Source: Bicyclus anynana
Lineage: Eukaryota > Arthropoda > Insecta > Lepidoptera > Nymphalidae
NCBI RefSeq assembly: GCF_947172395.1
Contig: NC_069086.1
Span: 2,202,501-2,266,500 of the forward strand
Direction: 5' to 3'
Length of the DNA: 64,000 nucleotides
The translations under genes were made by a program, and so were the position numbers. Shown here piece by piece: positions 32,148 through 43,576 of this stretch. The notes beneath the pieces were generated by a model that was not told where the DNA came from, searched no databases, and saw only the letters and a program-made list of their open reading frames with translations. Numbering within the stretch: position 1 is the first letter of the stretch; each line of letters opens with the position of its first letter.

Positions 32148-34352
32148 ATGAGGGAAATCGTTCATATTCAGGTCGGTCGATGTGGAAACCAGATTGGAGC
32201 AAAGGTATGAGTTTTTGCTATGGGTATTAATGGCCCACTCCTTAGAGAAGTGGGGGTTCGGAGGTTACACCCACCACGCAACTGCAATGTGGGTTGGTGG
32301 GCGTATGGTGTTAATAACTGTAATTCTACAAGATGTTAATGACTAGGACTGACAGCTTAACGTCCGCTTCGAACCACAGCCGGGTGTTAAAATAAAAATT
32401 CATTTATTTCAATTAGGCTTACTTTACAAGCACTTTTAAACGTTAACTTGACGTTAAAAGTGCTTGTAAACTAAGCCTAATTGAACCCGAAAACTTAAAA
32501 TTTAAGCTGCTAGGGTTGTTTGGAACCCTAGCAGCTTAAATTTTAAGTTAAGCGCCATACACCACCCTCTTCCCAACACCAGACCGCTAGGTATTTCGTC
32601 AACCAAGGAATCGAACCTGGGATCTCGTTATCTGTAGGTCCAAGTCACAACGTCATCGTTACAATTCGGTATCACTTAGGTACACGATTTTATTAGTTAA
32701 CTAGCGGATGTCTGCGACTTCGTCCGCGTGAATCTCGATGTAAACTTTCAACTACACCTACCCTACCTCTACTCTACCCCTACCCTGGTAATCATTATCA
32801 ATCCATATTCGCCTCACTGCTGAGCTCAAGTCTCCTCTCAGCTTGAGAGGGGTTTGGCCAATAATCCACCACGCTGGCCCAATGCGGATTGGCAGACTTC
32901 ACACACACACAGAGAATTAAGAAAATTCTCTGGTATGCAGGTTTCCTCACGATGTTTTCTAGTTACTAGACAAAGGAAGTTACCAGTATATAACTTTTCA
33001 GTAATAATACCTACCTATCTATATTTATATCTCTATCTTTAACTTTCTTTCAGTTCTGGGAAGTGATATCCGACGAACACGGTATAGATCCCAACGGCTG
33101 TTACTCTGGAGATTCCGATCTCCAACTTGAGCGGGTTAATGTTTATTACAACGAAGGAGCCGGCGGGAAGTACGTCCCGCGCGCCGTGCTAGTCGACCTC
33201 GAACCTGGGACCATGGACTCCCTCCGAGCTGGACCTTACGGACAAATTTACAGACCTGACAACATCGTCTACGGCATGACTGGTGCAGGCAACAATTGGG
33301 CTAAAGGACACTACACCGAAGGGGCAGATTTGCTTGAACCTATTTTAGATGTCGTCAGAAAAGAGGCAGAGGGCGTCGATTGTTTGCAAGGTTTCCAAGT
33401 CGTCCATTCAATCGGTGGCGGCACTGGATCTGGTTTGGGCACTTTACTTCTCTCAAGCCTTCGAGATGAATATGCTGATAGAATAATCTTAACCTTTTCA
33501 ATAGTGCCAAGTCCCAAAGTGTCAGATACGGTTGTGGAACCATACAACGCAACGTTGTCTGTAAACCAGTTGATAGAAAACTCGGATGAATGTTTTTGCA
33601 TCGACAACGAAGCGCTGTACGATATCTGCTTCCGAACATTAAGGCTACAGACGCCTACGTATGGGGATTTGAACCATTTGGTGTCAGCCACTATGTCAGG
33701 AGTGACGACGTGTTTACGATTCCCCGGACAGTTAAACGCAGATTTACGTAAGCTTGCAGTCAACATGGTTCCGTTTCCACGGCTGCATTTCTTTATGCCT
33801 GGATTTGCGCCGTTAACCGCTCGTGGCAGTCAAAAATACCGCGCGCTGACTGTACCAGAGTTGACTCTGCAGATGTTTGATTCTAAGAACATGATGGCAG
33901 CGTGTGATCCACGTCGCGGTCGCTATTTGACTGTCGCCGCAGTTTTCCGCGGCCGTATGTCCATGAAAGAAGTCGACGAACAGATGCTGAACATCCAGAC
34001 GAAGAATAAGGACTTTTTCGTGAAATGGATACCCAATAACGTGAAAACTGCAGTATGTGACATACCCCCGAGAGGGATGAAGATGTCTGCGACATTTATT
34101 GGTAACACTACAGCGATTCAGGAACTTTTTAAGCGGGTCTCTGAACAATTTACGTCAATGTTCAGAAGGAAGGCTTTCGTTCATTGGTATACGGGCGAGG
34201 GAATGGATGAGAATGATTTTACGGAGGCAGATAATAATCTGAATGATTTAATTTCGGAGTACCAACAGTATCAGGACGCGGTGGTCGATGAGCAGGAGTT
34301 CGAGGGCGAAGAAGATGAATCTGCGCCTAATGATGACGAAACCGATGAATGA
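32148..34352 (+). CDS. Beta-tubulin, divergent paralogue (copy A)
   Basis: Exon 1 (32148-32204, 19 codons) and exon 2 (33054-34352) give 451 residues, a normal length. Beta-tubulin binds GTP and pairs with alpha-tubulin to build microtubules. Kept features are the MREI start used in tubulin mRNA autoregulation, the tubulin signature GGGTGSG, DLEPGTMD, GQLNADLRKLAVN and the long acidic tail. Odd residues: the T1 loop reads QVGRCGNQ instead of the usual QAGQCGNQ, placing Arg at position 11 where Gln normally contacts nucleotide. The tail lacks the EGEF axonemal motif (EQEFEGEE instead). It shares several derived residues with the minus-strand copy C (GLGTLL, DRIIL, ELTLQMFD). No stop or frameshift is seen, so a functional, possibly tissue-restricted, isoform is inferred. 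The intron holds repeats. Confidence 0.9.
32411..32482. repeat. Hairpin in beta-tubulin A intron (first of two)
   Basis: AATTAGGCTTAC..TACAAGCACTTTTAA pairs with TTAAAAGTGCTTGTA..GTAAGCCTAATT-like sequence on the right arm, with minor mismatches. One arm (GTGCTTGTAAACTAAGCCTA) recurs at 5920 and, diverged, at 1146, so it is part of a dispersed element. Confidence 0.65.
32492..32549. repeat. Perfect 26-bp-arm hairpin in beta-tubulin A intron
   Basis: Arms 32492-32517 and 32524-32549 pair perfectly around the 6-base loop GTTTGG; inner stem CTGCTAGGGTT/AACCCTAGCAG. Confidence 0.85.
32701..32788 (+). mobile_element. Metulj-like SINE head with short CCCTAC run
   Basis: CTAGCGGATGTCTGCGACTT, CGTCCGCGTGAATCTCGATG, then CTACCCTACCTCTACTCTAC. 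Same architecture as 11441-11935, only much shorter. Confidence 0.65.
32790..32960 (-). mobile_element. SINE family 1, 3' part
   Basis: TCATTATCAATCCATATTCG, CTGAGCTCAAGTCTCCTCTC, CCACGCTGGCCCAATGCGG and CCTCACGATGTTTTC. The head is missing. Inside the beta-tubulin A intron. Confidence 0.75.
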
Positions 34353-35087
34353 CCTGTTATAGTTTCTTTTATATTTATTTATTAAATTATTGTTGCTTTT
34401 AATTGTAATTTTCTGTTAGTAGGTTTTTAGTAAAGTGGCAGAATATGGGCTGAACTGCCTCGAGAAAAGGAAGGTAGGCACGTGCCTACCTGCCCCTTTT
34501 TGCTCAACTTAGTAGGGGCACTGTCATGCCCCCAGATATCGTAAAATAAGAATGAAAACAAAAACAAGTAGTTCCGTACATGTTACTACTAAATTACTAC
34601 TATTCCGTACTAATTATGAAACTGAATTAGTCTAATAATGTGAAACAGGACCCCTCTAATACAAAAGATTTAAACCAAAATAAATATTTACGGTATATAC
34701 TATACAGACGATATATAATGTAGGTATTTAGGTAATGTATTATTTACACAAAAATGCATTAGCAGTAAAATTAAAAGAGTAAATGTTAAAAAACCTGGTA
34801 TTCGTCTGAGGGACTAAAAGCCAGTTATAATAAAACTTTTTTAGTTATCTGCAGCTAGTAAACGCTTAGATTATGAAAAATGTAAATTTTGAATTTGGAA
34901 CGCTTTTCTATTCATTCAATAATCTTAGAACAATTTCGAATCAATTCTCAAGAAAATTCGGTGTACGATGCACACGCAGTGATTTTTCACACATTTTATT
35001 TTTTTTATACATTTTTTTATATGACCATTTTGAGTTGAAATTTTAACCACCTTTTTGTTTTGGTTTTAAATTTTTTGTGAATTAAAA

Positions 35088-36901
35088 ATGAGGGAAATCG
35101 TCCACATCCAGGCCGGACAATGTGGCAACCAGATTGGAGCTAAGGTAAAAATATATTGTCGGTGCCCTAATATTTATGGAGCTGTACCTAAGCTATCCAT
35201 ATAATTAATAAAATCTTAAAATCCAGGTTAAAATCCACGTGATCCAGAGGTCATAATCTGTTTTTAATTACATACTGGCTGATTTTTAGCATAGACGAAT
35301 TCACATTCACATTTTGTCAAAAGGTGTTTGTCTTCAAATTTTTCCAGACGAGATTTTTTTTATTTGTTTAATTTATGTGTTTGTAGCGAATACCAACCAC
35401 GCTCCTCCAATGCGTGCGGGGTGACAGGGTGACAGGGTGACTATGTAACGATCATTATCAGATGTTATTGACAATGACCAGAAACAACGGCTTAACTCTA
35501 AACTTCGTGAGCCATGTCGTGTAGACTTACGAGGCAGTTATTCCACATACCTATGTAGTATGTAGTAGAGTTTATCTTTAGAATATACTTAATATTCTTT
35601 AAAACTTTTACAACTATTATTGTTTACAGTTCTGGGAGGTGATCTCCGATGAACACGGCATCGACCCCTCCGGCGCATATCAAGGCGACTCCGATTTGCA
35701 GCTAGAACGCATCAACGTGTACTACAATGAAGCTTCCGGAAGCAAGTACGTCCCGAGAGCAATTCTTGTCGACTTGGAACCTGGTACCATGGACTCCGTA
35801 CGTTCTGGCCCATTCGGCCAAATTTTCCGCCCAGACAACTTCGTTTTTGGCCAGTCGGGAGCTGGAAACAACTGGGCTAAAGGCCATTACACCGAAGGTG
35901 CCGAGCTGGTCGATTCAGTTCTCGATGTGGTACGAAAAGAAGCTGAAGGCTGCGACTGTTTGCAAGGATTTCAACTGACACATTCCCTCGGAGGCGGAAC
36001 GGGTTCCGGTATGGGAACCTTACTCATATCGAAGATCAGAGAGGAATATCCTGACCGAATCATGAATACGTTTTCAGTCGTCCCGAGTCCTAAGGTCTCC
36101 GATACTGTCGTAGAACCGTATAACGCTACTCTATCAGTCCATCAACTGGTTGAAAACACAGACGAGACGTATTGCATAGACAATGAAGCGCTGTACGATA
36201 TTTGCTTCCGAACATTGAAGTTGACCACTCCCACGTATGGGGACTTGAACCATTTGGTTTCAGCTACGATGTCAGGGGTCACAACTTGTCTACGATTTCC
36301 GGGTCAGTTGAATGCGGATTTGCGGAAGCTCGCTGTGAATATGGTGCCGTTCCCGAGGTTACATTTCTTTATGCCAGGGTTCGCTCCTCTGACGTCTAGA
36401 GGGAGCCAGCAATATCGAGCGTTGTCCGTCCCCGAATTGACTCAACAGATGTTTGACGCTAAAAACATGATGGCCGCTTGCGATCCACGTCACGGACGAT
36501 ACCTCACCGTTGCTGCAGTCTTCCGCGGACGAATGTCCATGAAAGAAGTTGACGAGCAAATGCTTAACATCCAAAACAAGAATAGCAGTTACTTCGTAGA
36601 ATGGATTCCTAATAACGTTAAGACAGCCGTTTGCGACATTCCTCCACGTGGTTTGAAAATGTCTGCCACCTTTATTGGGAACACCACAGCTATCCAGGAA
36701 TTGTTTAAGAGGATATCTGAGCAATTCACAGCCATGTTCAGGCGCAAGGCTTTCCTGCATTGGTACACTGGTGAGGGTATGGATGAGATGGAGTTCACCG
36801 AAGCAGAGAGTAACATGAATGATCTGGTCTCCGAGTATCAGCAGTACCAGGAAGCTACGGCTGATGATGAAGGAGAATTCGACGAAGAAGTGGAAGAGTA
36901 A
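35088..36901 (+). CDS. Beta-tubulin, near-canonical copy (copy B)
   Basis: Exon 1 (35088-35144) and exon 2 (35630-36901) encode 442 residues. All nucleotide-site motifs are standard: QAGQCGNQIGAK, VDLEPGTMDSVRSGPFG, GQSGAGNNWAKGHYTEG, SLGGGTGSGMGTLL and VEPYNATLSVHQLVEN. The tail is short and acidic and ends EGEFDEEVEE; EGEF is the motif associated with axonemal beta-tubulins, so a testis or ciliary isoform is possible. The product assembles with alpha-tubulin into microtubules. The intron after codon 19 is at the same place as in copies A and C, indicating local duplication. The start lies 735 bases after the stop of copy A, in tandem. AATAAA at 37003 closes the gene about 100 bases past the stop. 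Confidence 0.94.
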
Positions 36902-37002
36902 TGTTTGTTTGTCCAACGTCTGTTTTTTTGTTCATTTGTTTGTTTTGTTTAGTGTAGGTGTACCAGTTTTAAGTGTATATTTTATATTTGGAAAAAGTTT
37001 TA

Positions 37003-37008
37003 AATAAA
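37003..37008 (+). terminator. Poly(A) signal of beta-tubulin B
   Basis: AATAAA 102 bases after the stop codon at 36901, in an AT-rich 3' UTR. Confidence 0.6.
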
Positions 37009-38338
37009 AATATGTATAAATTCTTGATTTTTAATTATTGCAGTATATTTTTAATTTAGTTCAGTCTCCCGTGTAGCCGGTACCCGTTTTTACGGAAACT
37101 ACAAAAAACTTGTCACACATAGACCGTAATAAAGCTATGGTCTCTTGATCGTGTCGCACACCGCTGCGGCATGGTTTATTCCCCGTGGTCCCTGCGAGAC
37201 ATATAATACTGCCGAATTAAAAATATGTAGTGATCAATGTTATATTCGATTTATTTTCAATAAATCGGGAATACTTTTAACGTCATCGGGAATACGTTCA
37301 ACGTATTGTTATTGATTAAATTTATCTTATTAACCGACTTCAAAAAATGAGGTTATCAAAAAAATGGTTTATTCCCCGTGGTCCCTGCGCCGTAGTCCCT
37401 GCAGGGACCACGGGGAATAAATTCCCCGTGGTCCCTGCGAGACATATAATACTGCCGAATTAAAAATATGTAGTGATCAATGTTATATTCGATTTATTTT
37501 CAATAAATCGAGAATACTTTTAACGTCATCGGGAATACGTTTAACGTATTGTTATTGATTAAATTTATCTTATTAACCGACTTCAAAAAATGAGGTTATC
37601 AAAAGAATCACACATACGTGTAGAAACACGTATGTTTTTTTATTTTTATTTTTTTATGTTTTATTAATCGGGAATACGTTTAACGTATTTTTATTGATTA
37701 AATCTATCTTATTAACCGACTTCAAAAAAGAAGGTTATCAATTCTACACGTATGTTTATTTTTCTTTTTTTATGTTTGTTACCATCATCATCATCTTTTA
37801 TTTAGTAACTAATTTCGATTTTTTTTATTTGAAAGAGTATACTTGGTCCCATCTATTTTCATGAAAATCGGTTTAGTAATTTTGTATTAAAATCAAAATA
37901 ACTTAAATACGTCTTTGAAGTCGGACATTTTTGAAAATTTTGCACCTTTTCTTGGTGAGATCAGAAAGAACAATCACCCATATTTAATTACTTTTTAACC
38001 GACTTCAAAAATGGAAGGTTCTCGATTCGACGCGAATTTCTATATTTTAGATTAATTAGTACCTTATAAATTCGTTATTTATTAACGAATTTCGATACTT
38101 TTTACTTCCCGCATCACACTATTTTCCATATTTATTTGCCAGTTGTGGGTAATAAGCATGCTCATTATTAGCAATGTTGCAATACACATGCTAATAAGTA
38201 GCAACAGCTCAATGGTAGCATGCTTTCGTGCTTGAAATGAGTATGTGTAACAGTAGCTTTATGCTTTATTATGTGATACGTTTTTGTTTTTATAATAAGA
38301 ATGCAGACAAACGAACGTAAGAACCATTAAAACGGCCA

Positions 38339-38400
38339 TGTGGTGCAGTGGGTAGTGATGCTTCCTGCATCCACGGCTGTGAGTTCGATTCCTACAACTG
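38339..38400 (+). mobile_element. tRNA-like SINE segment in foldback loop 1
   Basis: CCATGTGGTGCAGTGGGTAG (A-box region) and GTGAGTTCGATTCCTAC (B-box region) with a spacing like tRNA-derived SINEs. An inverted copy lies in loop 2 at about 40343-40420. Confidence 0.55.
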
Positions 38401-39116
38401 GCAAATAAATATGGAAAATAGTGTGATGAAAAGTAAAAAGTATCGAAATTCGTTAATAAATAACGAATTTATAAGGTACTAATTAATCTAAAATATAGAA
38501 ATTCGCGTCGAATCGAGAACCTTCCATTTTTGAAGTCGGTTAAAAAGTGATTAAATATGGGTGATTGTTCTTTCTGATCTCACCAAGAAAAGGTGCAAAA
38601 TTTTCAAAAATGTCCGACTTCAAAGACGTATTTAAGTTATTTTGATTTTAATACAAAATTACTAAACCGATTTTCATGAAAATAGATGGGACCAAGTATA
38701 CTCTTTCAAATAAAAAAAATCGAAATTAGTTACTAAATAAAAGATGATGATGATGGTAACAAACATAAAAAAAGAAAAATAAACATACGTGTAGAATTGA
38801 TAACCTTCTTTTTTGAAGTCGGTTAATAAGATAGATTTAATCAATAAAAATACGTTAAACGTATTCCCGATTAATAAAACATAAAAAAATAAAAATAAAA
38901 AAACATACGTGTTTCTACACGTATGTGTGATTTTTTTGATAACCTCATTTTTTGAAGTCGGTTAATAAGATAAATTTAATCAATAACAATACGTTAAACG
39001 TATTCCCGATGACGTTAAAAGTATTCCCGATTTATTGAAAATAAATCGAATATAACATTGATAACTACATATTTTTAATTCGGCAGTATTATATGTCTCG
39101 CAAGGACCACGGGGAA

Positions 39117-39785
39117 TATATTCCCCGTGGTCCCTGCAGGGACTACGGCGCAGGGACCACGGGGAATAAACCAATAAATAAATGATCATGAGGTGATAAA
39201 AAAAATTAAAAAATAAAATAAAAAAAACATACGTGTAGAATTGATAACCTCCTTTTTTTGAAGTCGGTTAATAAGATAGATTTAATCAATAAAAATACGT
39301 TAAACGTATTCCCGATTACGTTAAAAGTATTCCCGATTTATTGAAAATAAATCGAATATAACATTGATCACTACATATTTTTAATTCGGCAGTATTATAT
39401 GTCTCGCAGGGACCACGGGGAATTTATTCCCCGTGGTCCCTGCAGGGACTACGGCGCAGGGAGCACGGGGAATAAACCAATAAATAAATGATCATGAGGT
39501 GATAAAAAAAATTAAAAAATAAAATAAAAAAAACATACGTGTAGAATTGATAACCTCCTTTTTTTGAAGTCGGTTAATAAGATAGATTTAATCAATAAAA
39601 ATACGTTAAACGTATTCCCGATTACGTTAAAAGTATTCCCGATTTATTGAAAATAAATCGAATACAACATTGATCACTACATATTTTTAATTCGGCAGTA
39701 TTATATGTCTCGCAGGGACCACGGGGAATTTATTCCCCATGGTCCCTGCAGGGACTACGGCGCAGGGACCACGGGGAATAAACCA
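39117..39785. repeat. 306-bp direct repeat, two full units plus a partial
   Basis: TTCCCCGTGGTCCCTGCAGG recurs at 39121, 39427 and, with one change, 39733, a spacing of 306 bp each time. Each unit holds CATACGTGTAGAATTGATAA, the GACTTC-type motif and CAGTATTATATGTCTCGCAG. Confidence 0.85.
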
Positions 39786-41740
39786 AAAAAATCACACATA
39801 CGTGTAGAAACACGTATATTTTTTAAATTATTTTCTTTCATTTTTTTTCTGTTTTATTAATCAGGAATACGTTTAACGTATTTTTATTGATTAAATCTAT
39901 CTTATTAACCGACTTCAAAAAAGGAGGTTATCAATTCTACACGTATGTTTTTTTTTTAATGTTTGTTACCATTATCATCATCATTTATTTATTAACTAAT
40001 TTCGATTTTTTTTTTATTTGAAAGAGTATACTTGGTCCCATCTATTTTCATGAAAATCGGTTTAGTAATTTTGTATTAAAATCAAAATAACTTAAATACG
40101 TCTTTGAAGTCGGACATTTTTGAAAATTTTGCTTGATCTCACCAAGAAAAGGTTTCTTGGTGAGATCAGAAAGAACAATCACCCATATTTAATCACTTTT
40201 TAACCGACTTCAAAAATGGAAGGTTCTCGATTCGACGCGAATTTCTATATTTTAGATTAATTAGTACCTTATAAATTCGTTATTTATTAACGAATTTCGA
40301 TACTTTTTACTTTTCATCACACTATTTTCCATATTTATTTGCCAGTTGTAGGAATCGAACTCACAGCCGTGGATGCAGGAAGCATCACTACCCACTGCAC
40401 CACGTGGCCGTCATGGTTTTAATGGTTCTTACGTTCGTTTGTCTGCATTATTATTATAAAAACAAAAACGTATCACATAATAAAGCATAAAGCTACTGTT
40501 ACACACACTCATTTCAAGCACGAAAGCATGCTACCATTGAGCTGTTGCTACTTATTAGCATGTGTATCGCAACATTGCTAATAATGAGCATGCTTATTAC
40601 CCACAACTGGCAAATAAATATGGAAAATAGTGTGATGCGGGAAGTAAAAAGTATCGAAATTCGTTAATAAATAACGAATTTATAAGGTACTAATTAATCT
40701 AAAATATAGAAATTCGCGTCGAATCGAGAACCTTCCATTTTTGAAGTCGGTTAAAAAGTAATTAAATATGGGTGATTGTTCTTTCTGATCTCACCAAGAA
40801 AAGGTGCAAAATTTTCAAAAATGTCCGACTTCAAAGACGTATTTATGTTATTTTGATTTTAATACAAAATTACTAAACCGATTTTCATGAAAATAGATGG
40901 GACCAAGTATACTCTTTCAAATAAAAAAAATCGAAATTAGTTACTAAATAAATGATGATGATGATGATGGTAACAAACATAAAAAAAGAAAAAAAAAACA
41001 TACGTGTAGAATTGATAACCTCCTTTTTTGAAGTCGGTTAATAAGATAGATTTAATCAATAAAAATACGTTAAACGTATTCCCGATTAATAAAACATAAA
41101 AAAAAATGAAAAAAAATAAATAAAAAAACATACGTGTTTCTACACGTATGTGTGATTTTTTTGATAACCTCATTTTTTGAAGTCGGTTAATAAGATAAAT
41201 TTAATCAATAACAATACGTTAAACGTATTCCCGATGACGTTAAAAGTATTCCCGATTTATTGAAAATAAATCGAATATAACATTGATCACTACATATTTT
41301 TAATTCGGCAGTATTATATGTCTCGCAGGGACCACGGGGAATTTATTCCCCGTGGTCCCTGCAGGGACTACGGCGCAGGGACCACGGGGAATAAACCGCG
41401 GTATGCGGCGTGGGACCACGCTACACTAAATCTATGACGAGGACCGTCCAAAGTGTTTTACCCGCGAGTACTCATGCAGCTCGCCGTATGGTTAGGGCTG
41501 GTCAGGGCAATCTTCGGAGGGGCCGATCAAGCCACGATTTGGTTTAGTGTGCAATTATTGCAATAAGGAGTTTCATACAAAGAATGTTGGACTGCTCGAG
41601 TTGAAGCGATGGCGTTTTTAGTTTCAAGTGCGCTTTGACTTACCCTTGCCTACATGCGTCCAATAAATGAAACTTTCTGCTACCTATCTATTTAGAATGT
41701 AAATCTGAACAGTAAAATAAAAATATATAGCAATATAATT

Positions 41741-41746
41741 TTTATT
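41741..41746 (-). terminator. Poly(A) signal of beta-tubulin C
   Basis: TTTATT on plus reads AATAAA on minus, about 50 bases past the stop at 41795. Confidence 0.5.
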
Positions 41747-41794
41747 TTAAAACAAATAAAAACGTACACAAATGGATGAAACACCAAACAATAG

Positions 41795-43576
41795 TTACTC
41801 CATACCCTCTTCTTCACCCTCGGCTTCCTCATCAAACTCCCCCTCATCATCCGCTGTAGCGTCCTGGTACTGTTGGTACTCTGAGATAAGGTCATTGACA
41901 TTGCTCTCAGCTTCTGTGAACTCCATCTCATCCATGCCCTCCCCAGTGTACCAGTGGAGAAACGCTTTCCGCCTGAACATGGCCACGAATTGCTCCGTTA
42001 TCCTCTTGAAAACGATCTGTATCGCTGTCGTATTCCCAATAAAAGTGGACGCCATTTTTAACCCACGCGGAGGGATATCACAAACTGCAATCTTCACATT
42101 ATTCGGTATCCATTCCACGAAGTATGTGCTGTTTTTGTTTTGTATATTCAAAAGTTGTTCGTCCACTTCCTTCATAGACATCCGCCCGCGGAATATCGTC
42201 GCTACAGTAAGATACCGCCCGTGACGAGGGTCACAAGCGGTCATCATATTCTTGGCGTCAAACATCTGCAGTGTCAGCTCTGGAACTGTCAGCGCTCTGT
42301 ACTGTTGCGCTCCTCTAGACGTCAGTGGCGCGAACCCGGGAGTGTAGAAGTGAAGGCGCGGGAACGGGACCATATTCACCGCCAACTTTCTCAAATCCGC
42401 GTTCAGCTGTCCCGGGAAACGAAGACACGTCGTTATACCAGACATGGTTGCGCACACCAAATGATTTAAATCACCATACGTAGGCGTAGTCAACTTCAGC
42501 GTTCTAAAGCATATATCGTAGAGCGCCTCGTTGTCCAAACAGAAGGTGTGGTCTGTATTTTCTACAAGCTGGTTCAAAGCCAGAACAGTGTTGTAGGGTT
42601 CGACGACGCAGTCCGAGACCCTTGCACTGGGCAACACAGAGAAGGATAGGATGATGCGGTCAGGGTACTCCTCCCTTATTCGATTGACCAGCAAAGTGCC
42701 CAGTCCGGCGCCAGTGCCGCCGCCTAACGAGTGACTGAACTGGAAGCCCTGCATGCAGTCGCAGCTTTCCGCCTCGCGTCGAACGACGTCCAGTACAGAC
42801 TCTAGGATCTCTACTCCTTCCGTGTAATGTCCTCTCGCCCAGTTGTTGGCGCCTCCGCCTTGGCCGTAGACGAAGTTGTCCGGGCGGTAGAGGCAGCCGA
42901 ACGGGCCGGACCGCACCGCGTCCATGGTGGACGGCTTGAGGTCCACCAGCACAGTGCGCGGCACGTACTTGCCGCCGGTCGCCTCGTTGTAGTACACGTT
43001 GATGCGCTCCAGCTGCAGGTCCGAGTCGCCATGGTAACAGCCGCTGGGGTCCACGCCGTGCTCGTCCGATATCACTTCCCAGAACTGTGAACAATTAATT
43101 AACCTTTAGTTAGCACAGGCAAATTAAAACTGACGTAAAATACTAATATCGACTATTGATTATCATAAATCTTTGTTTGTACGCGTCCCGATAAAGTCCA
43201 CATTTTCACATTCACATTGTCATAAATATAGAAAATTATTATATTTTACTCTTAAGACACCATCATCTAAAGATCTATAAATATTAGATTTTACGATTAA
43301 AGCTCTATTTTACGATTAATATTTTTTTATATAAAACAGAGCTCAAAATATTGTCCAGATTCTTTATAAATGTTAAAAAACATAAGATGGTGATGAAATA
43401 TGTAGGCATATGTCATCACCATCTTCTATACAGGGGGATTTAGAGCTTAGAATCACTACGCTGTTATGTTGTGTGGTGGGTAAGAAGAAGATATACACTG
43501 TCGAAATACTCGTACATACCTTTCCCCCAATTTGGTTCCCGCACGAACCGACTTGTAGATTAATGATTTCCCTCAT
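41795..43576 (-). CDS. Beta-tubulin, most divergent paralogue (copy C)
   Basis: Exon 1 (43520-43576) and exon 2 (41795-43084) encode 448 residues; the intron after codon 19 matches copies A and B. The start MREIINLQVGSCGNQIGGK has Ser at position 11 instead of Gln. VDLKPSTMD replaces VDLEPGTMD, so Glu69, which normally helps hold the Mg-GTP, is Lys. The T3 loop reads GGGANN rather than SGAGNN. The signature is GGGTGAG, and DCVVEPYNTVLA differs from DTVVEPYNATLS. The C-terminal half is conventional (GQLNADLRKLAVN, FRGRMSMKEVDEQ) and the tail keeps the EGEF motif (EGEFDEEAEGEEEGME). The frame is intact, arguing against a plain pseudogene. A specialised or non-cycling tubulin is inferred. It faces copy B tail-to-tail across the foldback complex. 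Confidence 0.92.
43384..43425. repeat. Short perfect inverted repeat upstream of beta-tubulin exon 2 (copy C intron)
   Basis: AAGATGGTGATGA pairs with TCATCACCATCTT around a 16-base AT-rich loop, inside the single intron of copy C. Confidence 0.7.

Larger units (their letters stand above)
37168..41399. mobile_element. 4.2 kb complex of nested inverted repeats (foldback-type element)
   Basis: Two palindromes lie side by side. In the first, arms of about 780 bp (37365-38146 and 38394-39172) flank a 247-bp loop. In the second, arms of about 560 bp (39788-40348 and 40603-41155) flank a 254-bp loop that is the reverse complement of the first loop. The arms look almost identical by eye. A 306-bp tandem unit joins the palindromes. 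Repeated blocks include TTATTCCCCGTGGTCCCTGC, GGGAATACGTTTAACGTATT and TTAACCGACTTCAAAAAA. No transposase-like ORF is present. It separates the convergent beta-tubulin genes B and C. Confidence 0.85.

Noticed and set aside
33311..34148. Minus-strand ORFs within beta-tubulin A (and similar ones within B and C)
   Set aside because: Mirror frames of conserved tubulin codons; the sense frames give full-length tubulins.
41772..42469. Plus ORFs across beta-tubulin C
   Set aside because: Shadow frames opposite the tubulin coding exon.
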